Shown here in pieces: positions 21,507 through 34,673 of a DNA stretch of 64,000 bases. The stretch is taken from assembly GCF_029227915.1 (NCBI RefSeq), contig NC_079879.1, positions 186,001-250,000 of the forward strand. Reading direction: 5' to 3'. Every line of letters starts with the position of its first letter. The first letter of the stretch is position 1. Below the pieces are notes generated by a model, which saw only the letters and a program-made list of their open reading frames with translations, searched no databases and was not told where the DNA came from. The translations under genes were made by a program, and so were the position numbers. This stretch comes from Hydractinia symbiolongicarpus (taxonomy: Eukaryota > Cnidaria > Hydrozoa > Anthoathecata > Hydractiniidae).

Positions 21507-24340
21507 ACCACTAAAACGCATGAGACTTGTAGTTTTCAAAAGTGATTTCATTTTTGATGAGACGCTGAATAAAAGGAGTTTAATCTCCTGCAAACGAAAA
21601 CCCGTGATTTCCCCTAAATCCCGGACCCGGGCCGCAGAGTCAAAAGTACACAAAGAAAGTACGCAGGGAGTAAACTCATTTCCCGAACGATTCTTTAAAT
21701 TATTTTTTCACTACTAAAACGCATGAGACTTGTAGTTTTCAAAAGTGATTTCATTTTTGATGAGACGCTGAACAAAAGAAGTTTAATCTCCGGCAAACGA
21801 AAACCCGCGATTTCCCGTAAATCCCGGACCCGGCCCGTATAGTCATAAGTATACAAATAAAGTACGCAGGGAGTAAACTCATTTCCCGAACGATTCTTTA
21901 AATTATTTTTTTACCACTAAAACGCATGAGACTTGTAGTTTTCAAAAATGATTTCATTTTTGATGAGACGCTGAATAAAAGAGTTTAATCTCCGGCAAAC
22001 GAAAACCCGTGATTTCCCGTAAATCCCGGACCCGGCCCGTATAGTCAAAAGTACACAAAGAAAGTACGCAGGGAGTAAACTCATTTCCCGAAGGATTCTT
22101 TAAATTATTTTTCACCACTAAAACGCATGAGACTTGTAGTTTTTAAAAACGATTTCATTTTTGATGAGACGCTGAATAAAAGGAGTTTTATCTCCGGCAA
22201 ACGAAAACCCGCGATTTCCCGTAAATCCCGGACCCGGCCCGTATATCAAAAGTATACAAATAGAGTACGCAGGGAGTAAACTCAATTCCCGAACGATTCT
22301 TTAAATTATGTTTTCACCACTAAAACGCGTGAGACTTGTAGTTTCCAAAAATGATTTCATTTTTGATGAGACGCTGAATAAAAGGAGTTTAATCTCCTGC
22401 AAACGAAAACACGTGATTTCCCCTAAATCCCGGACCCGGCCCGTATAGTCAAAAGTACAGAAAGAAAGTACGCAGGGAGTAAACTCATTTCCCGAACGAT
22501 TCTTTAAATTATTTTTTCACTACTAAAACGCATGAGACTTGTAGTTTTCAAAAGTGATTTCATTTTTGATGAGACGCTGAACAAAAGAAGTTTAATCTCC
22601 ATCAAACGAAAACCCGCGATTTCCCGTAAATCCCGGCCCCGGCCCGTATAGTCAAAAGTATACAAATAAAGTACGCAGGGAGTAAACTCATTTCCCGAAC
22701 GATTCTTTAAATTATTTTTTTACCACTAAAACGCATAAGACTTGTAGTTTTCAAAAACGATTTCATTTTTGATGAGACGCTGAATAAAAGAGTTTAATCT
22801 CCGGCAAACGAAAACCCGTGATTTCCCGTAAATCCCGGACCCGGCCCGCATAGTCAAAAGTACACAAATAAAGTACGCAGGGAGTAAACTCATTTCCCGA
22901 ACGATTCTTTAAATTATTTTTTTACCACTAAAACGCATAAGACTTGTAGTTTTCAAAAACGATTTCATTTTTGATGAGACGCTGAATAAAAGAGTTTAAT
23001 CTCCGGCAAACGAAAACCCGTGATTTCCCGTAAATCCCGGACCCGGCCCGTATAGTCAAAAGTATACAAATAAAGTACGCAGGGAGTAAACTCATTTCCC
23101 GAACGATTCTTTAAATTATTTTTTTACCACTAAAACGCATAAGACTTGTAGTTTTCAAAAACGATTTCATTTTTGATGAGACGCTGAATAAAAGAGTTTA
23201 ATCTCCGGCAAACGAAAACCCGTGATTTCCCGTAAATCCCGGACCCGTCCCGTATAGTCAAAAGTACACAAATAAAGTACGCAGGGAGTAAACTCATTTC
23301 CCGAACGATTCTTTAAATTATTTTTTTACCACTAAAACGCATAAGACTTGTAGTTTTCAAAAACGATTTCATTTTTGATGAGACGCTGAATAAAAGAGTT
23401 TAATCTCCGGCAAACGAAAACCCGTGATTTCCCGTAAATCCCGGACCCGGCCCGTATAGTCAAAAGTACACAAAGAAAGTACGCAGGGAGTAAACTCATT
23501 TCCCGAAGGATTCTTTAAATTATTTTTTCACCACTAAAACGCATGAGACTTGTAGTTTTCAAAAATGATTTCATTTTTGATGAGACGCTGAATAAAAGAG
23601 TTTAATCTCCGGCAAACGAAAACCCGTGATTTCCCGTAAATCCCGGACCCGGCCCGTATAGTCAAAAGTACACAAAGAAAGTACGCAGGGAGTAAACTCA
23701 TTTCCCGAAGGATTCTTTAAATTATTTTTTCACCACTAAAACGCATGAGACTTGTAGTTTTTAAAAATGATTTCATTTTTGATGAGACGCTGAATAAAAG
23801 GAGTTTTATCTCCGGCAAACGAAAACCCGCTATTTCCCGTAAATCCAGGACCCGGCCCGTATAGTCAAAAGTATACAAATAGAGTACGCAGGGAGTAAAC
23901 TCATTTCCCGAACGATTCTTTAAATTATTTTTTCACTACTAAAACGCATGAGACTTGTAGTTTTCAAAAGTGATTTCATTTTTGATGAGACGCTGAACAA
24001 AAGAAGTTTAATCTCCGGCAAACGAAAACCCGCGATTTCCCGTAAATCCCGGACCCGGCCCGTATAGTCGAATGTATACAAAGAAAGTAAACTGGGAGTA
24101 AACTCATTTCCCGAACGATTTTTTAAATTAATTTTTTACCACTAAAACGCATAAGACTTGTATTTTTCAAAAACGATTTCATTTTTGATGAGACGCTGAA
24201 TAAAAGGAGTTTTATCTCCGGCAAACGAAAACCCGCGATTTCCCGTAAATCCCGGACCCGGCTCGTATAGTCAAAAGTATACAAATAGAGTACGCAGGGA
24301 GTAAACTCATTTCCCGAACGATTCTTTAAATTATTTTTTC
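21507..24340. repeat. Dodecamer higher-order repeat, copy 2 expanded to 14 monomers (2,834 bp)
   Basis: It has the same order as copy 1 but two extra 202-bp monomers (404 bp) in the CATAAG run: 22722, 22924, 23126 and 23328 stand where copies 1 and 3 have two. Monomer 22722 carries GGCCCGCATAG, the marker of copy 3 (25681). Monomer 23126 carries CCCGTCCCG, the marker of copy 1. The junction monomer 22924 has AGTATACAAATAAAG. This is what an out-of-register crossover between two such HOR copies would leave. Confidence 0.92.
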
Positions 24341-26770
24341 ACCACTAAAACGCATGAGACTTGTAGTTTTCAAAAGTGATTTCATTTTTGATGAGACGCT
24401 GAATAAAAGGAGTTTAATCTCCTGCAAACGAAAACCCGTGATTTCCCCTAAATCCCGGACCCGGGCCGCAGAGTCAAAAGTACACAAAGAAAGTACGCAG
24501 GGAGTAAACTCATTTCCCGAACGATTCTTTAAATTATTTTTTCACTACTAAAACGCATGAGACTTGTAGTTTTCAAAAGTGATTTCATTTTTGATGAGAC
24601 GCTGAACAAAAGAAGTTTAATCTCCGGCAAACGAAAACCCGCGATTTCCCGTAAATCCCGGACCCGGCCCGTATAGTCATAAGTATACAAATAAAGTACG
24701 CAGGGAGTAAACTCATTTCCCGAACGATTCTTTAAATTATTTTTTTACCACTAAAACGCATGAGACTTGTAGTTTTCAAAAATGATTTCATTTTTGATGA
24801 GACGCTGAATAAAAGAGTTTAATCTCCGGCAAACGAAAACCCGTGATTTCCCGTAAATCCCGGACCCGGCCCGTATAGTCAAAAGTACACAAAGAAAGTA
24901 CGCAGGGAGTAAACTCATTTCCCGAAGGATTCTTTAAATTATTTTTCACCACTAAAACGCATGAGACTTGTAGTTTTTAAAAACGATTTCATTTTTGATG
25001 AGACGCTGAATAAAAGGAGTTTTATCTCCGGCAAACGAAAACCCGCGATTTCCCGTAAATCCCGGACCCGGCCCGTATATCAAAAGTATACAAATAGAGT
25101 ACGCAGGGAGTAAACTCAATTCCCGAACGATTCTTTAAATTATGTTTTCACCACTAAAACGCGTGAGACTTGTAGTTTCCAAAAATGATTTCATTTTTGA
25201 TGAGACGCTGAATAAAAGGAGTTTAATCTCCTGCAAACGAAAACACGTGATTTCCCCTAAATCCCGGACCCGGCCCGTATAGTCAAAAGTACAGAAAGAA
25301 AGTACGCAGGGAGTAAACTCATTTCCCGAACGATTCTTTAAATTATTTTTTCACTACTAAAACGCATGAGACTTGTAGTTTTCAAAAGTGATTTCATTTT
25401 TGATGAGACGCTGAACAAAAGAAGTTTAATCTCCATCAAACGAAAACCCGCGATTTCCCGTAAATCCCGGCCCCGGCCCGTATAGTCAAAAGTATACAAA
25501 TAAAGTACGCAGGGAGTAAACTCATTTCCCGAACGATTCTTTAAATTATTTTTTTACCACTAAAACGCATAAGACTTGTAGTTTTCAAAAACGATTTCAT
25601 TTTTGATGAGACGCTGAATAAAAGAGTTTAATCTCCGGCAAACGAAAACCCGTGATTTCCCGTAAATCCCGGACCCGGCCCGCATAGTCAAAAGTACACA
25701 AATAAAGTACGCAGGGAGTAAACTCATTTCCCGAACGATTCTTTAAATTATTTTTTTACCACTAAAACGCATAAGACTTGTAGTTTTCAAAAACGATTTC
25801 ATTTTTGATGAGACGCTGAATAAAAGAGTTTAATCTCCGGCAAACGAAAACCCGTGATTTCCCGTAAATCCCGGACCCGGCCCGTATAGTCAAAAGTACA
25901 CAAAGAAAGTACGCAGGGAGTAAACTCATTTCCCGAAGGATTCTTTAAATTATTTTTTCACCACTAAAACGCATGAGACTTGTAGTTTTCAAAAATGATT
26001 TCATTTTTGATGAGACGCTGAATAAAAGAGTTTAATCTCCGGCAAACGAAAACCCGTGATTTCCCGTAAATCCCGGACCCGGCCCGTATAGTCAAAAGTA
26101 CACAAAGAAAGTACGCAGGGAGTAAACTCATTTCCCGAAGGATTCTTTAAATTATTTTTTCACCACTAAAACGCATGAGACTTGTAGTTTTTAAAAATGA
26201 TTTCATTTTTGATGAGACGCTGAATAAAAGGAGTTTTATCTCCGGCAAACAAAAACCCGCTATTTCCCGTAAATCCAGGACCCGGCCCGTATAGTCAAAA
26301 GTATACAAATAGAGTACGCAGGGAGTAAACTCATTTCCCGAACGATTCTTTAAATTATTTTTTCACTACTAAAACGCATGAGAGTTGTAGTTTTCAAAAG
26401 TGATTTCATTTTTGGTGAGACGCTGAACAAAAGAAGTTTAATCTCCGGCAAACGAAAACCCGCGATTTCCCGTAAATCCCGGACCCGGCCCGTATAGTCG
26501 AATGTATACAAAGAAAGTAAACTGGGAGTAAACTCATTTCCCGAACGATTTTTTAAATTAATTTTTTACCACTAAAACGCATAAGACTTGTAGTTTTCAA
26601 AAACGATTTCATTTTTGATGAGACGCTGAATAAAAGGAGTTTTATCTCCGGCAAACGAAAACCCGCGATTTCCCGTAAATCCCGGACCCGGCTCGTATAG
26701 TCAAAAGTATACAAATAGAGTACGCAGGGAGTAAACTCATTTCCCGAACGATTTTTTAAATTATTTTTTC
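24341..26770. repeat. Dodecamer higher-order repeat, copy 3 (2,430 bp)
   Basis: Twelve monomers, the same length as copy 1, starting with GCCGCAGAG (24465). It shares GGCCCGCATAG with copy 2. Private changes include CAAACAAAAACC near 26249, GAGAGTTGTAG near 26381 and TTTTTGGTGAG near 26411. The last monomer (26568) ends with GGCTCG and AAATAGAG and leads into the AAGGGGAATCGCC monomer at 26771 instead of a fourth GCCGCAGAG monomer. Confidence 0.92.
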
Positions 26771-29700
26771 ACCACTAAAACGCATGAGACTTGTAGTTTT
26801 CAAAAATGATTTCATTTTTGATGAGACGCTGAATAAAAGGGGAATCGCCGGCAAACGAAAACCCGCGATTTGCCGTAAATCCCGGGCTTGACCCGTATAG
26901 TCGAATGTATACAAAGAAAGTAAACTGGGAGTAAACTCATTTCCCGAACGATTTTTTAAATTAATTTTTTACCACTAAAACGCATAAGACTTGTAGTTTT
27001 CAAAAACGATTTCATTTTTGATGAGACGCTGAATAAAAGGAGTTTAATCGCCGGCAAACGAAAACCCGCGATTTCCCGTAAATCCCGGACCCGGCCCGTA
27101 TAGTCAAAAGTATACAAGGAAAGTACGCAGGGAGTAAACTCATTTCCCGAACGATTCTTTAAATTATTTTTTCACCACTAAAACGCATGAGACTTGTAGT
27201 TTTCAAAAGTGATTTCATTTTTGATGAGACGCTGAATAAAAGGAGTTTAATCTCCTGCAAACGAAAACCCGTGATTTCCCCTAAATCCCGAACCCGGGCC
27301 GTATAGTCAAAAGTACACAAAGAAAGTACGCAGGGAGTAAACTCATTTCCCGAACGATTCTTTAAATTATTTTTTCACTACTAAAACGCATGAGACTTGT
27401 AGTTTTCAAAAGTGATTTCATTTTTGTTGAGACGCTGAACAAAAGAAGTTTAATCTCCGGCAAACGAAAACCCGAGATTTCCCGTAAATCCCGGACCCGG
27501 CCCGTATAGTCATAAGTATACAAATAAAGTACGCAGGGAGTAAACTCATTTCCCGAACGATTCTTTAAATTATTTTTTTACCACTAAAACGCATGAGACT
27601 TGTAGTTTTCAAAAATGATTTCATTTTTGATGAGACGCTGAATAAAAGAGTTTAATCTCCGGCAAACGAAAACCCGTGATTTCCCGTAAATCCCGGACCC
27701 GGCCCGTATAGTCAAAAGTACACAAAGAAAGTACGCAGGGAGTAAACTCATTTCCCGAAGGATTCTTTAAATTATTTTTTCACCACTAAAACGCATGAGA
27801 CTTGTAGTTTTCAAAAATGATTTCATTTTTGATGAGACGCGGAATAAAAGGAGTTTAATCACCGGCAAACGAAAACCCGCGCTTTCCTGTAAATCCCGGG
27901 CTTGACCCGTATAGTCGAATGTATACAAAGAAAGTAAACTGGGAGTAAACTCATTTCCCGAACGATTTTTTAAATTAATTTTTTACCACTAAAACGCATA
28001 AGACTTGTAGTTTTTAAAAACGATTTCATTTTTGATGAGACGCTGAATAAAAGGAGTTTTATCTCCGACAAACGAAAACCCGCGATTTCCCGTAAATCCC
28101 GGACCCGGCCCGTATAGTCAAAAGTATACAAATAGAGTACGCAGGGAGTAAACTCAATTCCCGAACGATTCTTTAAATTATGTTTTCACCACTAAAACGC
28201 GTGAGACTTGTAGTTTCCAAAAATGATTTCATTTTTGATGAGACGCTGAATAAAAGAAGTTTAATCGCCGGCAAACGAAAACCCGCGATTTCCCGTAAAT
28301 CCCGGGCTTGACCCGTATAGTCGAATGTATACAAAGAAAGTAAACTGGGAGTAAACTCATTTCCCGAACGATTTTTTAAATTATTTTTTCACCACCAAAA
28401 CGCATGAGACTTGTAGTTTTTAAAAATGATTTCATTTTTGATGAGACGCTGAATAAAAGGAGTTTAATCTCCTGCAAACGAAAACCCGCGATTTCCCGTA
28501 AATCCCGGGCTTGACCCGTATAGTCAAAAGTACACAAAGAAAGTAAACTGGGAGTAAACTCATTTCCCGAACGATTCTTTAAATTATTTTTTCACTACTA
28601 AAACGCATGAGACTTGTAGTTTTCAAAAGTGATTTCATTTTTGATGAGACGCTGAACAAAAGAACTTTAATCTCCATCAAACGAAAACCCGCGATTTCCC
28701 GTAAATCCCTGCCCCGGCCCGTATAGTCAAATGTATACAAATAAAGTACGCAGGGAGTAAACTCATTTCCCGAATGTTTCTTTAAATTATTTTTTTACCA
28801 TTAAAACGCATAAGACTTGTAGTTTTCAAAAACGATTTCATTTTTGATGAGACGCTGAATAAAAGAGTTTAATCTCCGGCAAACGAAAACCCGTGATTTC
28901 CCGTAAATCCCGGACCTGGCCCGTATAGTCAAAAGTATACAAATAAAGTACGCAGGGAGTAAACTCATTTCCCGAACGATTCTTTAAATTATTTTTTTAC
29001 CACTAAAACGCATGAGACTTGTAGTTTTCAAAAATGATTTCATTTTTGATAAGACGCTGAATAAAAGAGTTTAATCTCCGGCAAACGAAAACCCGTGATT
29101 TCCCGTAAATCCCGGACCCGGCCCGTATAGTCAAAAGTACACAAAGAAAGTACGCAGGGAGTAAACTCATTTCCCGAAGGATTCTTTAAATTATTTTTTC
29201 ACCACTAAAACGCACGAGACTTGTAGTTTTCAAAAATGATTTCATTTTTGATGAGACGCGGAATAAAAGGAGTTTAATCACCGGCAAACGAAAACCCGCG
29301 CTTTCCTGTAAATCCCGGGCTTGACCCGTATAGTCGATTGTATACAAAGAAAGTAAACTGGGAGTAAACTCATTTCCCGAACGATTTTTTAAATTAATTT
29401 TTTACCACTAAAACGCATAAGACTTGTAGTTTTCAAAAACGATTTCATTTTTGATGAGACGCTGAATAAAAGGAGTTTTATCTCCGGCAAACGAAAACCC
29501 GCGATTTCCCGTAAATCCCGGACCCGGCCCGTATAGTCAAACGTATACAAATAGAGTACGCAGGGAGTAAACTCAATTCCCGAACGATTCTTTAAATTAT
29601 GTTTTCACCACTAAAACGCGTGAGACTTGTAGTTTCCAAAAATGATTTCATTTTTGATGAGACGCTGAATAAAAGAAGTTTAATCGCCGGCAAACGAAAA

Positions 29701-30620
29701 CCCGCGATTTCCCGTAAATCCCGGGCTTGACCCGTATAGTCGAATGTATACAAAGAAAGTAAACTGGGAGTAAACTCATTTCCCGAACGATTTTTTAAAT
29801 TATTTTTTCACCACCAAAACGCATGAGACTTGTAGTTTTTAAAAATGATTTCATTTTTGATGAGACGCTGAATAAAAGGAGTTTAATCTCCTGCAAACGA
29901 AAACACGTGATTTCCCCTAAATCCCGGACCCGGGCCGTATAGTCAAAAGTACACAAAGAAAGTACGCAGGGAGTGAACTCATTTCCCGAACGATTCTTTA
30001 AATTATTTTTTCACTACTAAAACGCATGAGACTTGTAGTTTTCAAAAGTGATTTCATTTTTGATGAGACGCTGAACAAAAGAAGTTTAATCTCCGGCAAA
30101 CGAAAATCCGCGATTTCCCGTGAATCCCGGACCCGGCCCGTATAGTCAAAAGTATACAAATAAAGTACGCAGGGAGTAAACTCATTTCCCGAACGATTCT
30201 TCAAATTATTTTTTTACCACTAAAACGCATGAGACTTGTAGTTTTCAAAAATGATTTCATTTTTGATGAGACGCTGAATAAAAGGAGTTTAATCTTCGGC
30301 AAACGAAAACCCGCGATTACCCGTAAATCCCGGGCTTGACCTGTATAGTCGAATGTATAAAAAGAAAGTACCCAGGGAGTAAACTCATTTCCTGATCGAT
30401 TTTTGAAATTATTTTTTCACCACTAAGACGCATGAGACTTGTAGTTTTCAAAAATGATTTCATTTTTGATGAGACGCTGAATAAAAGAGTTTAATCTCCG
30501 GCAAACGAAAACCCGTGATTTCCCGTAAATCCCGGACCCGGCCCGTATAGTCAAAAGTACACAAAAAAAGTACGCAGGGAGTAAACTCATTTCCCGAAGG
30601 ATTTTTTAAATTAATTTTTT
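26771..30620. repeat. Mixed 19-monomer block, long-range relative of 12.8-15.8 kb
   Basis: The monomer order follows 12789-15809 but with extra whole monomers. The offset between shared markers steps from 13,982 (AAGGGGAATC) to 14,185 (TCATAAG, CTCCGACAAACG), 14,591 (CCCTGCCCCGG) and 14,793 (TCGATTG, GTCAAACG, CGAAAATCCG). These steps are one, two and one monomers. Homology stops near 30602, where GAAGGATT is followed by TTTTAAATTAAT. The block also holds private changes such as CCCGAGATTT (27472) and ACGCACGAG (29210). No non-satellite sequence was found. Confidence 0.87.
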
Positions 30621-33254
30621 ACCACTAAAACGCATAAGACTTGTAGTTTTCAAAAACGATTTCATTTTTGATGAGACGCTGAATAAAAGGAGTTTAATCG
30701 CCGGCAAACGAAAACCCGCGATTTCCCGTAAATCCCGGACCCGGCCCGTATAGTCAAAAGTATACAAGGAAAGTACGCAGGGAGTAAACTCATTTCCCGA
30801 ACGATTCTTTAAATTATTTTTTCACCACTAAAACGCATGAGACTTGTAGTTTTCAAAAGTGATTTCATTTTTGATGAGACGCTGAATAAAAGGAGTTTAA
30901 TCTCCTGCAAACGAAAACCCGTGATTTCCCCTAAATCCCGGACCCGGGCCGCAGAGTCAAAAGTACACAAAGAAAGTACGCAGGGAGTAAACTCATTTCC
31001 CGAACGATTCTTTAAATTATTTTTTCACTACTAAAACGCATGAGACTTGTAGTTTTCAAAAGTGATTTCATTTTTGATGAGACGCTGAACAAAAGAAGTT
31101 TAATCTCCGGCAAACGAAAACCCGCGATTTCCCGTAAATCCCGGACCCGGCCCGTATAGTCATAAGTATACAAATAAAGTACGCAGGGAGTAAACTCATT
31201 TCCCGAAAGATTCTTTAAATTATTTTTTTACCACTAAAACGCATGAGACTTGTAGTTTTCAAAAATGATTTCATTTTTGATGAGGCGCTGAATAAAAGAG
31301 TTTAATCTCCGGCAAACGAAAACCCGTGATTTCCCGTAAATCCCGGACCCGGCCCGTATAGTCAAAAGTACACAAAGAAAGTACGCAGGGAGTAAACTCA
31401 TTTCCCGAAGGATTCTTTAAATTATTTTTTCACCACTAAAACGCATGAGACTTGTAGTTTTCAAAAATGATTTCATTTTTGATGAGACGCGGAATAAAAG
31501 GAGTTTAATCACCGGCAAACGAAAACCCGCGCTTTCCTGTAAATCCCGGGCTTGACCCGTATAGTCGAATGTATACAAAGAAAGTAAACTGGGAGTAAAC
31601 TCATTTCCCGAACGATTTTTTAAATTAATTTTTTACCACTAAAACGCATAAGACTTGTAGTTTTTAAAAACGATTTCATTTTTGATGAGACGCTGAATAA
31701 AAGGAGTTTTATCTCCGGCAAACGAAAACCCGCGATTTCCCGTAAATCCCGGACCCGGCCCGTATATCAAAAGTATACAAATAGAGTACGCAGGGAGTAA
31801 ACTCAATTCCCGAACGATTCTTTAAATTATGTTTTCACCACTAAAACGCGTGAGACTTGTAGTTTCCAAAAATGATTTCATTTTTGATGAGACGCTGAAT
31901 AAAAGAAGTTTAATCGCCGGCAAACGAAAACCCGCGATTTCCCGTAAATCCCGGGCTTGACCCGTATAGTCGAATGTATACAAAGAAAGTAAACTGGGAG
32001 TAAACTCATTTCCCGAACGATTTTTTAAATTATTTTTTCACCACCAAAACGCATGAGACTTGTAGTTTTTAAAAATGATTTCATTTTTGATGAGACGCTG
32101 AATAAAAGGAGTTTAATCTCCTGCAAACGAAAACACGTGATTTCCCCTAAATCCCGGACCCGGCCCGTATAGTCAAAAGTACACAAAGAAAGTACGCAGG
32201 GAGTAAACTCATTTCCCGAACGATTCTTTAAATTATTTTTTCACTACTAAAACGCATGAGACTTGTAGTTTTCAAAAGTGATTTTATTTTTGATGAGACG
32301 CTGAACAAAAGAAGTTTAATCTCCATCAAACGAAAACCCGCGATTTCCCGTAAATCCCGGCCCCGGCCCGTATAGTCAAAAGTATACAAATAAAGTACGC
32401 AGGGAGTAAACTCATTTCCCGAACGATTCTTTAAATTATTTTTTTACCACTAAAACGCATAAGACTTGTAGTTTTCAAAAACGATTTCATTTTTGATGAG
32501 ACGCTGAATAAAAGAGTTTAATCTCTGGCAAACGAAAACCCGTGATTTCCCGTAAATCCCGGACCCGGCCCGTATAGTCAAAAGTACACAAATAAAGTAC
32601 GCAGGGAGTAAACTCATTTCCCGAACGATTCTTTAAATTATTTTTTTACCACTAAAACGCATAAGACTTGTAGTTTTCAAAAACGATTTCATTTTTGATG
32701 AGACGCTGAATAAAAGAGTTTAATCTCCGGCAAACGAAAACCCGTGATTTCCCGTAAATCCCGGACTCGGCCCGTATAGTCAAAACTACACAAAGAAAGT
32801 ACGCAGGGAGTAAACTCATTTCCCGAAGGATTCTTTAAATTATTTTTTCACCACTAAAACGCATGAGACTTGTAGTTTTCAAAAATGATTTCATTTTTGA
32901 TGAGACGCTGAATAAAAGAGTTTAATCTCCGGCAAACGAAAACCCGTGATTTCCCGTAAATCCCGGACCCGGCCCGTATAGTCAAAAGTACACAAAGAAA
33001 GTACGCAGGGAGTAAACTCATTTCCCGAAGGATTCTTTAAATTATTTTTTCACCACTAAAACGCATGAGACTTGTAGTTTTTAAAAATGATTTCATTTTT
33101 GATGAGACGCTGAATAAAAGGAGTTTTATCTCCGGCAAACGAAAACCCGCTATTTCCCGTAAATCCAGGACCCGGCCCGTATAGTCAAAAGTATACAAAT
33201 AGAGTACGCAGGGAGTAAACTCATTTCCCGAACGATTCTTTAAATTATTTTTTC
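30621..33254. repeat. Fourth, diverged dodecamer relative
   Basis: 30621 matches the CATAAG monomer that precedes 19077, and 30824 is the sixth GCCGCAGAG monomer. The order then follows the dodecamer (31027, 31230, 31635, 32243, 32446, 32648, 32850, 33052) but keeps separate monomers where copies 1-3 have fusions. 31432 plus 31635 correspond to 19684, and 31837 plus 32040 correspond to 19886. It therefore has two more monomers over this stretch. It is either the ancestral arrangement or a re-expanded one; the precise half-and-half fit of the fusions favours ancestral. Confidence 0.85.
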
Positions 33255-34673
33255 ACTACTAAAACGCATGAGACTTGTAGTTTTCAAAAGTGATTTCATT
33301 TTTGATGAGACGCTGAACAAAAGAAGTTTAATCTCCGGCAAACGAAAACCCGCGATTTCCCGTAAATCCCGGACCCGGCCCGTATAGTCAAAAGTATACA
33401 AATAAAGTACCCAGGGAGTAAACTCATTTCCCGAACGATTCTTTAAATTATTTTTTTACCACTAAAACGCATAAGACTTGTAGTTTTCAAAAACGATTTC
33501 ATTTTTGATGAGACGCTGAACAAAAGAAGTTTAATCTCCGGCAAACGAAAACCCGCGATTTCCCGTAAATCCCGGACCCGGCCCGTAAAGTCAAAAGTAT
33601 ACAAATAAAGTACGCAGGGAGTAAACACAATTCCCGAACGATTCTTCAAATTATGTTTTCACCACTAAAACGCGTGAGACTTGTAGTTTCCAAAAATGAT
33701 TTCATTTTTGATGAGACGCTGAATAAAAGAAGTTTAATCGCCGGCAAACGAAAACCCGCGATTTCCCGTAAATCCCGGCCCCGGCCCGTGTAGTCAAAAG
33801 TATACAAATAAAGTACGCAGGGAGTAAACTCATTTCCCGAACGATTCTTTAAATTATTTTTTTACCACTAAAACGCATAAGACTTGTAGTTTTCAAAAAC
33901 GATTTCATTTTTGATGAGACGCTGAATAAAAGAGTTTAATCTCCGGCAAACGAAAACCCGTGATTTCCCGTAAATCCCGGACCCGGCCCGTATAGTCAAA
34001 AGTACACAAAGAAAGTACGCAGGGAGTAAACTCATTTCCCGAAGGATTCTTTAAATTATTTTTTCACCACTAAAACGCATGAGACTTGTAGTTTTCAAAA
34101 ATGATTTCATTTTTGATGAGACGCTGAATAAAAGAGTTTAATCTCCGGCAAACGAAAACCCGTGATTTCCCGTAAATCCCGGACCCGGCCCGTATAGTCA
34201 AAAGTACACAAAGAAAGTACGCAGGGAGTAAACTCATTTCCCGAAGGATTCTTTAAATTATTTTTTCACCACTAAAACGCATGAGACTTGTAGTTTTCAA
34301 AAATGATTTCATTTTTGATGAGACGCTGAATAAAAGGAGTTTTATCTCCGGTAAACGAAAACCCGCTATTTCCCGTAAATCCCGGACCCGGCCCGTATAG
34401 TCAAAAGTATACAAATAGAGTACGCAGGGAGTAAACTCATTTCCCGAACGATTCTTTAAATTATTTTTTCACTACTAAAACGCATGAGACTTGTAGTTTT
34501 CAAAAGTGATTTCATTTTTGATGAGACGCTGAACAAAAGAAGTTTAATCTCCGGCAAACGAAAACCCGCGATTTCCCGTAAATCCCGGACCCGGCCCGTA
34601 TAGTCAAAAGTATACAAATAAAGTACGCAGGGAGTAAACTCATTTCCCGAACGATTCTTTAAATTATTTTTTT
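33255..34673. repeat. Seven-monomer transitional block
   Basis: Monomers start at 33255, 33458, 33661, 33864, 34066, 34268 and 34471. With 33052 they form a 1,216-bp six-monomer unit (33052-34267) whose first steps restart at 34268: CCCGCTATTT monomer, ACTACT monomer, CATAAG monomer with CCCGTAAAGTC, then ACGCGTGAG monomer. Monomer 33661 carries a hybrid core, CCCCGGCCCGTGTAG. The region grades from dodecamer to the following 812-bp tetramer. Confidence 0.8.
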
